A DNA stretch of 64,000 nucleotides from Methylotenera sp. (GCA_002928535.1 PERG01000008.1:31162-95161); one strand, 5' to 3'; positions 46,225 through 55,792 are shown, counted from the stretch's first letter. A program made the numbers and translations. Notes: generated by a model not told the origin, from the letters alone.

Positions 46225-47727
46225 TTAGGGTTCCTGTACCGGGTAATTGCTTTTCATTGCAGCATCAAATATCTCGATAGGGACGGGGCGGCCAAAATAA
46301 TAACCCTGAAAGGTCGAGCAGCCTTTGTTCATTAAAATTTGCTGCTGCTCTTCAGTTTCCACGCCTTCCGCGATTACATTCAATTCCATACTACTTGCCA
46401 TGGCAATTATGGTGTGTACGATCGTTTTATCATGCGCGTTATGGGCGATGTCACGCACGAATGATTGATCAATCTTGATTTGGTGCAGCGGCAATTTTTT
46501 AAGATACTGCAGTGATGAATAACCCGTGCCGAAATCATCTAAAGAGAATTGCACACCTAATTTACATAACTTCTGCATGGTTCGGATGGTTGCATCCATA
46601 TCATGAACCAACATCCCTTCGGTTAACTCCAGCTTTAGAAACTTGGGCGGAATGTTATGCCGGTATAGAGTTAATACCACTTGTTTAACGAAATCAGGTT
46701 GTGAAAATTGTTTAGCACTCACATTCACCGCTAACACCAAGTCACGGGTTGAGGGATGCTTCTGCCACTCGTTAAGCTGCGCGCAAGCAGCATCTAGCAC
46801 CCAATGACCAATGGTGATAATCATGCCTGTTTCTTCACATAGCGCAATAAAATCCGTGGGCGAAATCAGACCGCGTTCTGGATGTATCCAACGGATCAAA
46901 CACTCAGCCCCCACGGCTTTACCTGTCCCATCCACTTGCACTTGGTAATACAACTGGAACTGTTTTTTTTCTATCGCTGTGCGCAGCTCATCTTCCAAAT
47001 CGGCCCTGGCACTGATCGTTTCCTGCATTTTCGGATCATAGAAACGCAGTGAATTGCCTTCTTCTTTCTTGGCTTGTTGCATCGCAATAGCGGCATGCTG
47101 TAGCAGTTCAGTCGGGCTGGAAACGGGAGGATTAAAAAGAATAATGCCTATGCTGGAAGTACACTCATAGGGGATTGACTCAAGCCGATAAGGCTTACTA
47201 AGTGCTTTTAAGAGCTTTTTAGCAATCGTCCTAACATGTCCAGCAGCTTTAAGATTATTTAGACCCAGCGTTTGAAATACGATGACGAACTCATCGCCCC
47301 CTAAATGCGCCACGGTGTCGCTTACCCTTACACTGGACACTAGACGCTCTGCGATTTGTTGCAGTAATGAATTGCCAAAGTTTTGGCCATATGTATCGTT
47401 CAGTGCTTTGAAATTATCCAGATTCAGATAGATGACTGCGCCTTCTTGCTTGTTACGTGCGCTATTAGTTAAGGCGATTTGCAAACGATCTAACAGTAAC
47501 CTTCGGTTAGGCAAATGGGTCAGTGGATCATAAAAAGCCAAATCGTTGATCTCAACGATTTGGCTTTCCATTTCCTCAATTTTAGATGCTAGCGTTTGAT
47601 TTACAAGGGTAAGCGCAAAAAGCTGCTTTTCGATTTCTGCATTTTTTAAGGCAAGTTCTTCATTTGCTATTAATAAAGCAAGATTTTTAGTTTCGAGTGC
47701 GGACTTTTTCTGTAACGCTTGACTCAT
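46225..47727 (-). CDS. GGDEF-EAL protein, probable c-di-GMP phosphodiesterase
   Basis: A 500-residue cytoplasmic protein. The first ~60 residues are a heptad-like coiled coil (LALLIANEELALKNAEIEKQ). GGDEF domain ~62-235: GGDEF at 143-147 and an inhibitory I-site RVSD at 134-137, but the first metal Asp of the usual D-x-D motif is Asn (YLNLDNFK, Asn-102), so cyclase activity is doubtful. EAL domain ~245-490: ECLIRW replaces EALLRW but keeps the metal Glu. AVNVSAKQF, KLELTE, DDFGTGYSS, KIDQSFV, AEGVETEE and QGYYFGRP are intact, so hydrolysis of c-di-GMP is likely. It has its own upstream region and lies next to two hybrid kinases. Confidence 0.9.
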   Translation of the reverse strand: MSQALQKKSALETKNLALLIANEELALKNAEIEKQLFALTLVNQTLASKIEEMESQIVEINDLAFYDPLTHLPNRRLLLDRLQIALTNSARNKQEGAVIYLNLDNFKALNDTYGQNFGNSLLQQIAERLVSSVRVSDTVAHLGGDEFVIVFQTLGLNNLKAAGHVRTIAKKLLKALSKPYRLESIPYECTSSIGIILFNPPVSSPTELLQHAAIAMQQAKKEEGNSLRFYDPKMQETISARADLEDELRTAIEKKQFQLYYQVQVDGTGKAVGAECLIRWIHPERGLISPTDFIALCEETGMIITIGHWVLDAACAQLNEWQKHPSTRDLVLAVNVSAKQFSQPDFVKQVVLTLYRHNIPPKFLKLELTEGMLVHDMDATIRTMQKLCKLGVQFSLDDFGTGYSSLQYLKKLPLHQIKIDQSFVRDIAHNAHDKTIVHTIIAMASSMELNVIAEGVETEEQQQILMNKGCSTFQGYYFGRPVPIEIFDAAMKSNYPVQEP

Positions 47728-47967
47728 TATAGTGACCTCGACAACGGTTCAATGTGAAGTATACGCGCAACCATTTGTCAATTAACCTGTATATAACACT
47801 AGCTTATACCCTGAAAAGTTAGGGGTTTATGAACAGATGTTGTATTGGAGAAATTAACAATGCTTGCCACAGTTTTTTTAATTATTATTTAACTTTATAG
47901 TGATATCTTGAAGAGCATCTATACTGCTAGGTAGGCATTTATATCATTATTAAAGCCAATCGGGAAT

Positions 47968-48549
47968 ATGGGCATGGTAGGTATCTTATTAGCGGCTGGA
48001 TTTTCACGCAGATTTGGGGCAGAGAATAAACTATTACAACCTTTATCCGATGGCCGTCCTATCGCGCTTGCTGCTGCCACACATCTGATTCAAGCAATAC
48101 CACTTAGCATTGCTGTGATTAGGCCAGATAATGAAGCCTTGGCAGCGTTGTTATCCCATGCCGGCTTGAGAGTGGTCTTTTGTACCGAACAGGATCAAGA
48201 AATGGCCGACAGTCTGGTGATGGCAATTCGCTATTCGGCGCGCTTTGAGGAGGCAAATGACGGCTTTGTGATCGCGTTAGCGGATATGCCCTATATTCAA
48301 ACCAGCACTATCAGTAAAGTAGCGACAAAGTTAGGCAACGGTGCATCTATTGTGATTCCTACTTACAATGATCAACGCGGCCACCCTGTTGGGTTTGCTT
48401 CCCGGTTTCGTCGCGAATTAGAACATCTACATGGTGATGAGGGTGCTCGCTCTATTATTAAACGCTACCCGGATGAAGTGCACCTGCTACCTTGTGATGA
48501 TGCCGGGATTTTGGCCGACATTGATACGAAAGCGGATTTACGAGGCTAA
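47968..48549 (+). CDS. MocA-like molybdenum cofactor nucleotidylyltransferase
   Basis: A 193-residue MobA-like NTP transferase. It has the nucleotide-binding start GILLAAGFSRRFGAENK, the metal-binding ALADMPYI and RGHPVGFASRFR followed by GDEGAR. This is the MocA/CoxC type, which adds CMP to molybdopterin to make MCD for xanthine-oxidase-family enzymes, rather than MobA (GMP). The nearby XdhC and molybdenum hydroxylase genes support this. It is convergent with xdhC, 13 bases apart. Confidence 0.86.
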   Translation: MGMVGILLAAGFSRRFGAENKLLQPLSDGRPIALAAATHLIQAIPLSIAVIRPDNEALAALLSHAGLRVVFCTEQDQEMADSLVMAIRYSARFEEANDGFVIALADMPYIQTSTISKVATKLGNGASIVIPTYNDQRGHPVGFASRFRRELEHLHGDEGARSIIKRYPDEVHLLPCDDAGILADIDTKADLRG

Positions 48550-48562
48550 GCTTTCAGCCTAC

Positions 48563-49552
48563 TCAAACCTTAAGTTCGCATCCTACATTGCTGATAAAAC
48601 CCGTTCCCATTTTGATTTGTTCAGCCCTTACTTGAATCAGCTCAGCCAATATGGCAATGGCAATTTCTGCAGGCGTGCGGCTACCAATGCGCAAACCGAC
48701 TGGCCCACGTAGGGTAGCAATTTCAATCTCGTTTAAATCAAACATGCGCATGCGTTCGCGCCGCTTTTCCTGGTTCTTCTGTGACCCTAGCGCACCTACA
48801 TAAAACGCATCGGATTTGAGCGCTTCCAATAAGGCCATGTCATCCAATTTGGGGTCGTGGGTTACCGCCACGATAGCCGTGCGCCCGTCCGGCTTAATTT
48901 CCAGGACTACATCGTCTGGCATGCCTTCAACCCAGGCCACGCCTTCTACATGCCATTCTGCGCGTATCTCCTGCCGTGGCTCGCAAATCAGCACATCAAA
49001 ATCCAGCACCTGCGCCATATTGGCTAACATGGCACCTAACTGATTCGCACCAATGATAAGTAAGCGCCATTGTGGACCAAAATACGTATGGAACCAGTCA
49101 CCTTCTATTTTGGGTAAACCTTCAGGCAAAACTTCCATTAACTTTACTTCGCCAGTCGTAATATTAACGGAGCGTTTAATTAATTTGCGGTCTTCTAATT
49201 TTTGTAAAAGCGGTATTAACTGAGTAGATGTATTTAAAGGTTCGACAAATATTTGTAAACGCCCGCCGCATGGAATCCTGAATTTTTGCGCTTCATCCCG
49301 GCTAATACCGTACTCCATGATTGCAGGCATCTTGGGTAGCGCTTGATTGCGCGCTTTGTCTGCTAAATCATCCTCAATACAGCCACCAGAAACTGAACCA
49401 ATCAGATGCCCGTCTTCACGTACTACCAACACCGCGCCTGGTAAGCGCGGTGCCGAACCCCAGGTTTGTACTACCGTAAACAAATGCGCGGTATAGCCGT
49501 CATTTAGCCATTCTAGCGCCCGGGTTAATACTTCTAAATCAGCAGACTTCAT
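48563..49552 (-). CDS. XdhC/CoxF-family molybdenum cofactor insertion protein
   Basis: A 329-residue protein that binds and sulfurates MCD and inserts it into the molybdenum hydroxylase. The N-terminal XdhC/CoxI domain has TVVQTWGSAPRLPGAVLVV and GSVSGGCIEDDL. The C-terminal Rossmann domain has LLIIGANQLGAMLANMAQ, and then AIVAVTHDPKLDDMAL, ALGSQKN and GLRIGSRTPAEIAIAILAEL. It sits directly downstream of the large subunit gene (29 bases), on the same strand, so it is in the small-large-xdhC operon. Confidence 0.92.
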   Translation of the reverse strand: MKSADLEVLTRALEWLNDGYTAHLFTVVQTWGSAPRLPGAVLVVREDGHLIGSVSGGCIEDDLADKARNQALPKMPAIMEYGISRDEAQKFRIPCGGRLQIFVEPLNTSTQLIPLLQKLEDRKLIKRSVNITTGEVKLMEVLPEGLPKIEGDWFHTYFGPQWRLLIIGANQLGAMLANMAQVLDFDVLICEPRQEIRAEWHVEGVAWVEGMPDDVVLEIKPDGRTAIVAVTHDPKLDDMALLEALKSDAFYVGALGSQKNQEKRRERMRMFDLNEIEIATLRGPVGLRIGSRTPAEIAIAILAELIQVRAEQIKMGTGFISNVGCELKV

Positions 49553-49581
49553 AGATGTAACTCCCAGCTATTGAGCGCTGT

Positions 49582-51774
49582 TTAAACCAGTTGATTGCCG
49601 ATGGGCAGCGTACGGATACGCTTTCCAGTTGCTGCAAAAATAGCATTGGTCACTGCAGGCGCAACTGGTGGTAAGCCAGGCTCGCCCACTCCACCCATTT
49701 TTTCAGTACTTGGCACGATAAAAACCTCAACCTTAGGCATGGCCGCCATACGCATGACCTGATAATCATGGAAATTGGATTGCTCCACCATACCGTCCTT
49801 AAAGGTAATTTCGCTTTGCATCGCTGCGCCTAAGCCAAATGAAATGGATGATTCCATCTGCGCTTTTAGCGAATCCGGATTCACGGCCAGCCCGCAATCA
49901 ATTGCAGATACCATACGATGCACTTTGACCTCGCCTTTTTCTACTGAGACTTCTGCAACTTGGGCCACAAAACTGCCAAAAGATTCATGCACGGCAATAC
50001 CGCGGAACACACCTTTTGGTAATGGCTTATGCCATTCTGCTTTTTCAGCCGCTAAATTGAGTGCTGCCAAATGGCGTGGATGATCTTTTAACAACGCACG
50101 GCGATACTCGAGCGGGTCCTTTTTGGCGGTGTGCGCAAGTTCATCGATTAAACTCTCCATCACAAACGCCGTATGGCTATGCCCTACCGAGCGCCACCAA
50201 AGTACAGGAATACCCGTTTTTGCAGTATGCAAACTAACCTGATAATGGGGCACACTTTTCAGATAAGGCGAATCTGCAGTGCCTTCTACCGAAGTGGCAT
50301 CTATGCCATCTTTAATCATAAACGCCTCAAATGGCGTACCGACAATGATTGACTGTCCAACGGCGACGTGTTCCCAAGCTGCTGGCATACCGTTATTGTC
50401 CAAACCAATTTTAGCTTTATGGAGATACATCGGGCGGTAATAGCCCCCTTTTACATCATCTTCACGGCTCCATACGGTTTTTACCGGCATCTCTGCCGCT
50501 TTAGCGACATGTACAGCTTCAGATACAAAATCTGCTGCCGGATTCGCGCGTCGGCCAAAACCGCCACCGAGAAATTGGGTGTGAATTTTTATCTGTTCAG
50601 GTTTAAGTCCAAGTATTTTTGCTGCCGCTTGCTGGTCCGTAGTCTGCATTTGCGTACCTGTCCAGATTTCACAAGTATCTGTGTCTATTTTGACAGTACA
50701 ATTAAGCGGCTCCATTGGCGAATGCGCTAAATACGGTAAGGTGTACTCAGCTTCTACAAATTTTTCGGCTTTCGCCATGGCCACTTTACTATCGCCAGCT
50801 TTTGCGGCATTTAAACCGGGGCTCGCTGCCTTTTTTCTAAAATCTGCAAGCAAGGCTTTAGAATCAAGGCCAGCATTTGGCCCTAAATCCCAATCCACTT
50901 TAAGCGCGTCACGGCCTTTTTTTGCTGCCCAGTAGTTATCAGCAATCACTGCGACACCTGTGGGAATTTGTACTACCTTATGCACGCCTTTAATTTGCTT
51001 AGCCGCACTTGCATCAAACTTTCTCACCGAGCCGCCAAACACCGGAGAGCGGACTACCATGGCTGTCATCAAGCCATCAAAATGAATATCCTGGCCAAAT
51101 ATCGCCGTGCCATTTATTTTTTCAGCGCCATCTAGACGCTTGGTGGCCTTGCCTATCACTTTCCAATCTTTAGGATCTTTCAAAGTAACCGCTTTAGGGG
51201 TTTCTATTTTGGTTGCGGCTTCTGCTAAATCCCCATAACTGATTTTTTGATCCCCACTGATTACAAAACCATTTTCTGTCTTAAGGCTTTCAACCGAAAC
51301 ATCGAGCTGCTGAGCGGCGGCACTTATCAATATCGCACGTGTTAATGCACCTGCCTGACGGTAACGATCAAACTCGGACCAAGTGGTTGAAGAACCGCCG
51401 GTGATTTGCATGCCATAAGCAGTATGGGCGTAATCTGGTGCTGCGGAAGCATGTTCCACTTTGATTTTGCTCCAATCTGCATCCAGTTCTTCAGCAATCA
51501 GCATAGGCAATGTAGTCCAAATGCCTTGGCCCATTTCGCTATGGGCCAGCATAACGGTAACCGTATTATCAGTGCCGACTCGCAAAAATGCATTTGGGGC
51601 TGGCAATTTTTTGCTTTCATCTCCAGTTGCCTCCGGCTTAGCGCCAGGCATCAAGAAGCGTTTAGCCTGAGGGATCGTAAAAGCAATCACAAGGCCCCCG
51701 GCAATGAGGGCAGTCGCTTTAATGAAAGTACGTCTGGAGATATTTAACGGCTGACTTTTTAAGGGTGCATTCAT
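49582..51774 (-). CDS. Molybdenum hydroxylase large subunit, aldehyde oxidase/isoquinoline 1-oxidoreductase beta type
   Basis: A 730-residue molybdopterin-binding subunit. I place the start at ATG 51774, 10 bases after the small-subunit stop and preceded by AGGA; the longest frame (51861) would overlap that gene. A Tat signal is clear ([17 protein letters not shown]), so it is exported folded to the periplasm, as for IorB-type enzymes. MoCo domain motifs include [49 protein letters not shown] and the glutamate-containing C-terminal [15 protein letters not shown]. Substrate probably an aldehyde or N-heterocycle; not determinable. The partner is the 2Fe-2S subunit upstream. Confidence 0.92.
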   Translation of the reverse strand: MNAPLKSQPLNISRRTFIKATALIAGGLVIAFTIPQAKRFLMPGAKPEATGDESKKLPAPNAFLRVGTDNTVTVMLAHSEMGQGIWTTLPMLIAEELDADWSKIKVEHASAAPDYAHTAYGMQITGGSSTTWSEFDRYRQAGALTRAILISAAAQQLDVSVESLKTENGFVISGDQKISYGDLAEAATKIETPKAVTLKDPKDWKVIGKATKRLDGAEKINGTAIFGQDIHFDGLMTAMVVRSPVFGGSVRKFDASAAKQIKGVHKVVQIPTGVAVIADNYWAAKKGRDALKVDWDLGPNAGLDSKALLADFRKKAASPGLNAAKAGDSKVAMAKAEKFVEAEYTLPYLAHSPMEPLNCTVKIDTDTCEIWTGTQMQTTDQQAAAKILGLKPEQIKIHTQFLGGGFGRRANPAADFVSEAVHVAKAAEMPVKTVWSREDDVKGGYYRPMYLHKAKIGLDNNGMPAAWEHVAVGQSIIVGTPFEAFMIKDGIDATSVEGTADSPYLKSVPHYQVSLHTAKTGIPVLWWRSVGHSHTAFVMESLIDELAHTAKKDPLEYRRALLKDHPRHLAALNLAAEKAEWHKPLPKGVFRGIAVHESFGSFVAQVAEVSVEKGEVKVHRMVSAIDCGLAVNPDSLKAQMESSISFGLGAAMQSEITFKDGMVEQSNFHDYQVMRMAAMPKVEVFIVPSTEKMGGVGEPGLPPVAPAVTNAIFAATGKRIRTLPIGNQLV

Positions 51775-51784
51775 GGATAAGTCC

Positions 51785-52243
51785 TTAAGATAACTTGGTA
51801 GCAGCAACATGTATCGCGGCGCGGATACGCGGATAAGTACCACAGCGGCAGATATTGCCACTCATGGCGGCATCAATATCGGCATCTGTAGGTTGTTTAT
51901 TGGTAGCCAGCAAAGCTGTGGCTGCCATGATCTGGCCTGATTGGCAGTAACCGCATTGCACTACGTCAATTTCACTCCAGGCTGCTTGCACCGCTTGGCC
52001 AACCTCATTATTTTGCATCGCTTCAATTGTGGTGATTTTTTTCCCTACGGCGGCTGCAATTGGCGTAACACACGAGCGTATTGCTTGGCCATCTAGATGC
52101 ACGGTACAAGCCCCACATTGGGCCATGCCACAGCCGAATTTAGTGCCGGTTAAATGCAATACATCCCTTAATGCCCACAGAATCGGCATGTCGTCGGATG
52201 CTTCAAGCTGCTGTTCCTTACCATTTATATTCAAAGTAATCAT
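51785..52243 (-). CDS. Molybdenum hydroxylase small subunit, 2Fe-2S protein
   Basis: A 152-residue electron-transfer subunit with two 2Fe-2S clusters: a plant-ferredoxin-type domain ([19 protein letters not shown], then SCVTP) and a C-terminal helical domain ([10 protein letters not shown] and CRCGTYPRI). This is the CoxS/IorA pattern. It lacks its own signal and is probably exported with the Tat-bearing large subunit. It is first in the operon, 161 bases from the divergent LysR gene. Confidence 0.95.
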   Translation of the reverse strand: MITLNINGKEQQLEASDDMPILWALRDVLHLTGTKFGCGMAQCGACTVHLDGQAIRSCVTPIAAAVGKKITTIEAMQNNEVGQAVQAAWSEIDVVQCGYCQSGQIMAATALLATNKQPTDADIDAAMSGNICRCGTYPRIRAAIHVAATKLS

Positions 52244-52327
52244 GAGGTGGCTATTCCTTTGTTTGTTTTTGTAGTGTGATTAACTTCATTAAAACTGATG
52301 GATTTTTGTGACGATATTTTTCAAACG

Positions 52328-52344
52328 ACACTATGGCATAGTGT
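52328..52344. promoter_or_regulatory. Palindrome 1 in hydroxylase/LysR intergenic region
   Basis: ACACTATG-G-CATAGTGT, perfect 8-base arms. One of two palindromes in the 161-base divergent promoter region; a candidate regulator site. Confidence 0.5.
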
Positions 52345-52364
52345 TAATTATCATAGTATGGAAT

Positions 52365-52389
52365 AATTTGGAATTGATAATTCCAAATT
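52365..52389. promoter_or_regulatory. Palindrome 2 next to LysR start, candidate LysR operator
   Basis: AATTTGGAATT-GAT-AATTCCAAATT, perfect 11-base arms, 16 bases before the LysR ATG. It contains the T-N11-A layout typical of LysR sites, so autoregulation and control of the hydroxylase operon are likely. Confidence 0.6.
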
Positions 52390-52404
52390 ATGGATTAATT
52401 AACC

Positions 52405-53316
52405 ATGCAAAACCAATTAGAAATGCTGCGCATTTTTAAAGTCGTTGCGGAATCTACCAATTTTAAAGAAGCTGCTGTGAGGCTAGGTATTTCTCCACAA
52501 TCTGTCACGCGCGCAATTAAAGAGCTTGAAGCATTGTTAGGCGAGCCTCTGTTTTACCGCAGTACGCGCAATACCACCATTACTGGGTTAGGTAAGCAAA
52601 TGGCATTAAAAAGTGAAGGCATCATTGAGCAAATTGATACCTTATTTCAAATCCGTCCTATACCTAGCTCCGGGGCCATACAGGGCTTAGTCAAAATCAC
52701 CATGCCAAACACTTTTGGTCAGCAATTTTTATTACCGGCTTTGACTGATTTCATGAAAGATCACCCGGGCATTCAACTGGATTTAAGGTTTTCCAATTTA
52801 ATCGATAATGTAGTGGCCGATCAGATGGATATAGGCGTGCGGGTCGGGTTTTTTAGTAATAATAGAAATGTGGCGAGACGCGTAAATGAAATGAAGTTTT
52901 ATATCGTGGGCACGCCTGAGTTAGTGGCAAAAACGGGTATGCCACAACAAGTGGGAGATCTTGCTCACATGCCCTACACTGGGTTGATTGATATCAATAC
53001 TGGCAGGATATGGCCTTGGACGTTTGCAAATGCACCAGATTTTTTTCCTATATCGCCAGCATTTATAACAGATGATCCTGAGGCTGAATTAGCCGCAATA
53101 TTGGCAGGTGTCGGTTACGGACAAATTGGTGATTTTTTATGCACAGACTATATTCGTCAAGGCAAGCTAGTTGCTGTGCTACCCGAACAAACGCCTGCTC
53201 CCTGGGGGATATATGTTTACCGTCCGCAGCGGGGTCCTGTCGCAGAGCGCGTGAGAGTCGTGTTTGATTATTTAGTGAAGATTTTAAGCGAAACGCATCA
53301 ATATAAAATTAAGTGA
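52405..53316 (+). CDS. LysR-family transcriptional regulator of the molybdenum hydroxylase operon
   Basis: A 303-residue regulator. The HTH is TNFKEAAVRLGISPQSVTRA followed by IKELEALLGEPLFYR. The effector domain (VKITMPNTFGQQFLLPALTD; DIGVRVGFFSNN) belongs to the CrgA-like subgroup. It is divergent from the Fe-S subunit gene, with two palindromes between them. The inducer is likely the enzyme's substrate, which is unknown. Confidence 0.92.
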   Translation: MQNQLEMLRIFKVVAESTNFKEAAVRLGISPQSVTRAIKELEALLGEPLFYRSTRNTTITGLGKQMALKSEGIIEQIDTLFQIRPIPSSGAIQGLVKITMPNTFGQQFLLPALTDFMKDHPGIQLDLRFSNLIDNVVADQMDIGVRVGFFSNNRNVARRVNEMKFYIVGTPELVAKTGMPQQVGDLAHMPYTGLIDINTGRIWPWTFANAPDFFPISPAFITDDPEAELAAILAGVGYGQIGDFLCTDYIRQGKLVAVLPEQTPAPWGIYVYRPQRGPVAERVRVVFDYLVKILSETHQYKIK

Positions 53317-53368
53317 TGCCTATCTGAATACGAGCTTACCTTTCGACTGCGAAACTCTGGATGTCAAA

Positions 53369-54640
53369 TTAAAGTTGAGATTTAAAAAGGGCCGCGCTTT
53401 TTTCGATGAGTTTTTCATGCCAAGGTCTTTGCTGCCATTGTTCATAAGTCACCAAATGGGACTTTTGCCAGTCCTGGTCAAAAATTTCCATTTGTTCGTT
53501 GGCAAATTCCTCATCGAGCACATTCAAGTTAGCTTCATCGTTAAGACGGAAAGAACGGTTATCGAAATTTGTGGAGCCGACAGAGACTAACAAACTATCC
53601 ACAATAAATATTTTGCAGTGATACATCGTCGGTGCATATTCCGCGATTTCAATGCCCGCCTGCAGCAAGCCGCCCCATCCGGCACGCGAGGCATTCCTGA
53701 CCAGATCAGTATCGATGTGTTTACCTGGCGTAATTATCCGAATTTTGACACCCCGTTTAGCGGCTGCTATTAGGGCTTTAGTGGTCAATTCATCTGGCAC
53801 AAAATAGGCGCTGGAAAGATAAATAGTTTTTTTTGCCGCTGTAATGGCCATCAAATACATCAGCTGCATGGACTCACTGCCGCCACTGGGAGAGCTGCTG
53901 AACACCTGGGCTGGCATTTTCCCAGCGGGCTTAATCGCTGGGAAGTAAGTCTGGTCGTGCAGAACCTTACCTTGCGCTTTGATCCAGTTATCCATGAATA
54001 CCGCTTGCATTTGTCCCACAACCGGCCCCGTCACTTGAAAGTGTGTATCGCGCCACTCATCCGGATTACGGGCGTCGCCGCGCCATTGGTCCGCAATGCC
54101 TACACCGCCAGTAAATCCTAACTGACCATCAATAATGAGTAATTTTCGGTGGGTGCGGTTATTAAGCCTGGGCAAATGGCTCCAATGCGGCTTATGATAG
54201 CGCTGTATTTCCACCCCCGCTTCAAGCATCTTATCTATTTGCTTTTGCTCCATCTTCACACTGCCTAACCAATCCAATAATACATGGACCTTCACCCCCG
54301 CACGGGCACGTTCACTTAAGGCATCGGCAAACTCTCCTCCAATGCTATCGGCCCAATAAATGAAAGTTTCAAAAGTAATGGTTTTTTCTGCCTTGCGTAT
54401 TGCTGCAAGCATCGGGGGGAATATTTCGTCTCCGTTGGTCAATACTTTAACGTCATTGCCGGGTACAAACGGAGGGCCCAATAATGCGCTAACTGATCGG
54501 GAAAATTGCGGACTGGCGATTTCATAGTGCTGATCTAATTTGCGCTGAATTTTCTTTTCAGCGGTTATAAAGTTCATTAACACCATCACCACAGCTAGGG
54601 TAATGACTACGGTAATAAATATTGTCATGAGTTTATTCAT
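53369..54640 (-). CDS. Cardiolipin synthase-like phospholipase D family protein
   Basis: A 423-residue membrane-bound PLD-superfamily enzyme, one N-terminal transmembrane segment (~7-27, IFITVVITLAVVMVLMNF). Two HKD motifs are present: HRKLLIIDGQLGFTGG (near 165) and HCKIFIVDSLLVSVGS (near 338), each with the downstream G-G/S or N-F-D sequence (STNFDNRSFR). This is the cardiolipin synthase ClsA/ClsB arrangement, which joins two phosphatidylglycerol molecules or PG with PE. Subtype is uncertain because the N-terminus is shorter than in ClsA (usually two helices). It stands alone. Confidence 0.88.
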   Translation of the reverse strand: MNKLMTIFITVVITLAVVMVLMNFITAEKKIQRKLDQHYEIASPQFSRSVSALLGPPFVPGNDVKVLTNGDEIFPPMLAAIRKAEKTITFETFIYWADSIGGEFADALSERARAGVKVHVLLDWLGSVKMEQKQIDKMLEAGVEIQRYHKPHWSHLPRLNNRTHRKLLIIDGQLGFTGGVGIADQWRGDARNPDEWRDTHFQVTGPVVGQMQAVFMDNWIKAQGKVLHDQTYFPAIKPAGKMPAQVFSSSPSGGSESMQLMYLMAITAAKKTIYLSSAYFVPDELTTKALIAAAKRGVKIRIITPGKHIDTDLVRNASRAGWGGLLQAGIEIAEYAPTMYHCKIFIVDSLLVSVGSTNFDNRSFRLNDEANLNVLDEEFANEQMEIFDQDWQKSHLVTYEQWQQRPWHEKLIEKSAALFKSQL

Positions 54641-54822
54641 ATCATGATAAAAAGTCTGTCATAGGGAGGCAACGGACTGTCCAGCTTCCCTTACTCACAT
54701 TAAGTCTTTTTATATTGTTTCTAATTCTAATCACCTAATATTTAGTTGCTGAAGTTGCCAATGCTAATAATGACTGTCTAATTGCGGCATTCATACACAA
54801 ATAAGCACTCTAGTTACATAAT

Positions 54823-54848
54823 AAAAATCCTCCGAGAGGAGGATTTTT
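54823..54848. terminator. Bidirectional rho-independent terminator
   Basis: An 11-bp stem AAAAATCCTCC / GGAGGATTTTT closed by the tetraloop GAGA. It lies after the minus-strand glycine-zipper gene at 54861; the A and T runs allow action in both directions. Confidence 0.88.
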
Positions 54849-54860
54849 ATTAACATTGAA

Positions 54861-55373
54861 TTATGTATTTACTTGGGTGCCACGGTTAGAAGTCCAATCG
54901 CTTTCAAAACGAAGACGGTCATCTTCCGAACGTGGTTTAACCCCAATCAAAATGCCCCCTTCTTTAATACCTTGCTCGTACTCTTTGAGGCGATCCTCAG
55001 GAATGCCCCAACCAATCAAAGCACCAACTAAACCAGCTGTTACACCACCTGCACCTGCGCCGGCAATTGCAGCCGCAAGTGGGCCAGCAATGACCAAACC
55101 TAAGCCAGGCAACACTAATGTTGTGCCCACTGCAGCAACTGCAGCAGCAATAGCACCTAATGTACCACCTACTGCGCCACCGATAGCAGCACCTTCAGCA
55201 GCTTTATTGCCCACTTCGGTTTCTAAAGTAGCATGCTTACCATAATATTTCTCACGTGTTTCTTCGGACATGACCACATCAATTTCATCATGGTTATAGC
55301 CAGATTGTGAAGCCAGTCGATAGGCGCGCTCGGCACTTTCTTTATCATTAAATAAACCAGTTACAACACTCAT
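54861..55373 (-). CDS. Glycine-zipper stress protein with YflT-like N-terminal domain
   Basis: A 170-residue protein. The N-terminal ~55 residues (VTGLFNDKESAERAYRLASQ; HDEIDVVMSEETREKYYG) match the general-stress YflT-type fold. Residues ~65-130 are a long Gly/Ala zipper (AAEGAAIGGAVGGTLGAIAA; GAGAGGVTAGLVGALIGWGI) that could insert in a membrane, followed by a short soluble end (EDRLKEYEQGIKEGGILIGV). No signal peptide, so probably inner-membrane associated. Relatives are stress-induced proteins of unknown mechanism. A strong AAGGAGA site precedes the ATG. Confidence 0.8.
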   Translation of the reverse strand: MSVVTGLFNDKESAERAYRLASQSGYNHDEIDVVMSEETREKYYGKHATLETEVGNKAAEGAAIGGAVGGTLGAIAAAVAAVGTTLVLPGLGLVIAGPLAAAIAGAGAGGVTAGLVGALIGWGIPEDRLKEYEQGIKEGGILIGVKPRSEDDRLRFESDWTSNRGTQVNT

Positions 55374-55654
55374 TATGATCTCCTTATTAATTCAATAGAA
55401 CTAAGATTTAGCATAAACCTGACCTAATTCTTAAGAACTTCAGTCATATTCATTTCTAAATTAGTTGATTCAGCTTAATGATTGAAAAATAACAAGTCCG
55501 TCTGTTAACACACATAAGACGTGGAGATTTTACAAATGAAAAAAGATATGAAGGCATTCTTACGTGCATATCAGTACATGTCTTATGTATGTAAAACAGT
55601 GGCTGCTATTAAATACCTCTTCGTAATAAACTTTATCTACTTAGGAGAAATATC

Positions 55655-55777
55655 ATGGCTAAATCAGAAGATAAAAGCGGTTCTAAAGATTCAAGTAAAA
55701 AAGATGAAAAAAAGGCAAAAAGTGCTAGTAAAGGCTCTAGCAAATCAAAAAGTGCATCAAGCAAATCTAGTAAGTAA
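55655..55777 (+). CDS. Small Lys/Ser-rich protein (40 residues)
   Basis: A short gene with AGGAG eight bases before its ATG and a strong terminator after it. The product starts MAKSEDKSGSKDSSKKDEKK and is otherwise almost only Lys, Ser, Ala, Gly and Asp, so it is probably disordered. The start context TTAGGAGAAATATCATGGC is identical to that of the lysine-rich gene ending at 37268, although the proteins share only the MAK start and composition. A frame reading through the same DNA in another phase is judged not real in its second half. Function unknown; nucleic-acid binding or stress role is a guess. Confidence 0.7.
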   Translation: MAKSEDKSGSKDSSKKDEKKAKSASKGSSKSKSASSKSSK

Positions 55778-55792
55778 GTGTGGCTAGATAAG

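Noticed and set aside
55521..55787. Plus-strand frame of 88 codons starting MEILQMKKDMKAFL
   Set aside because: Its second half reads the Lys/Ser-rich gene in another phase. The first ~38 codons could be a real short peptide (ATG at 55536), but there is no independent stop or strong site, so it was not listed.
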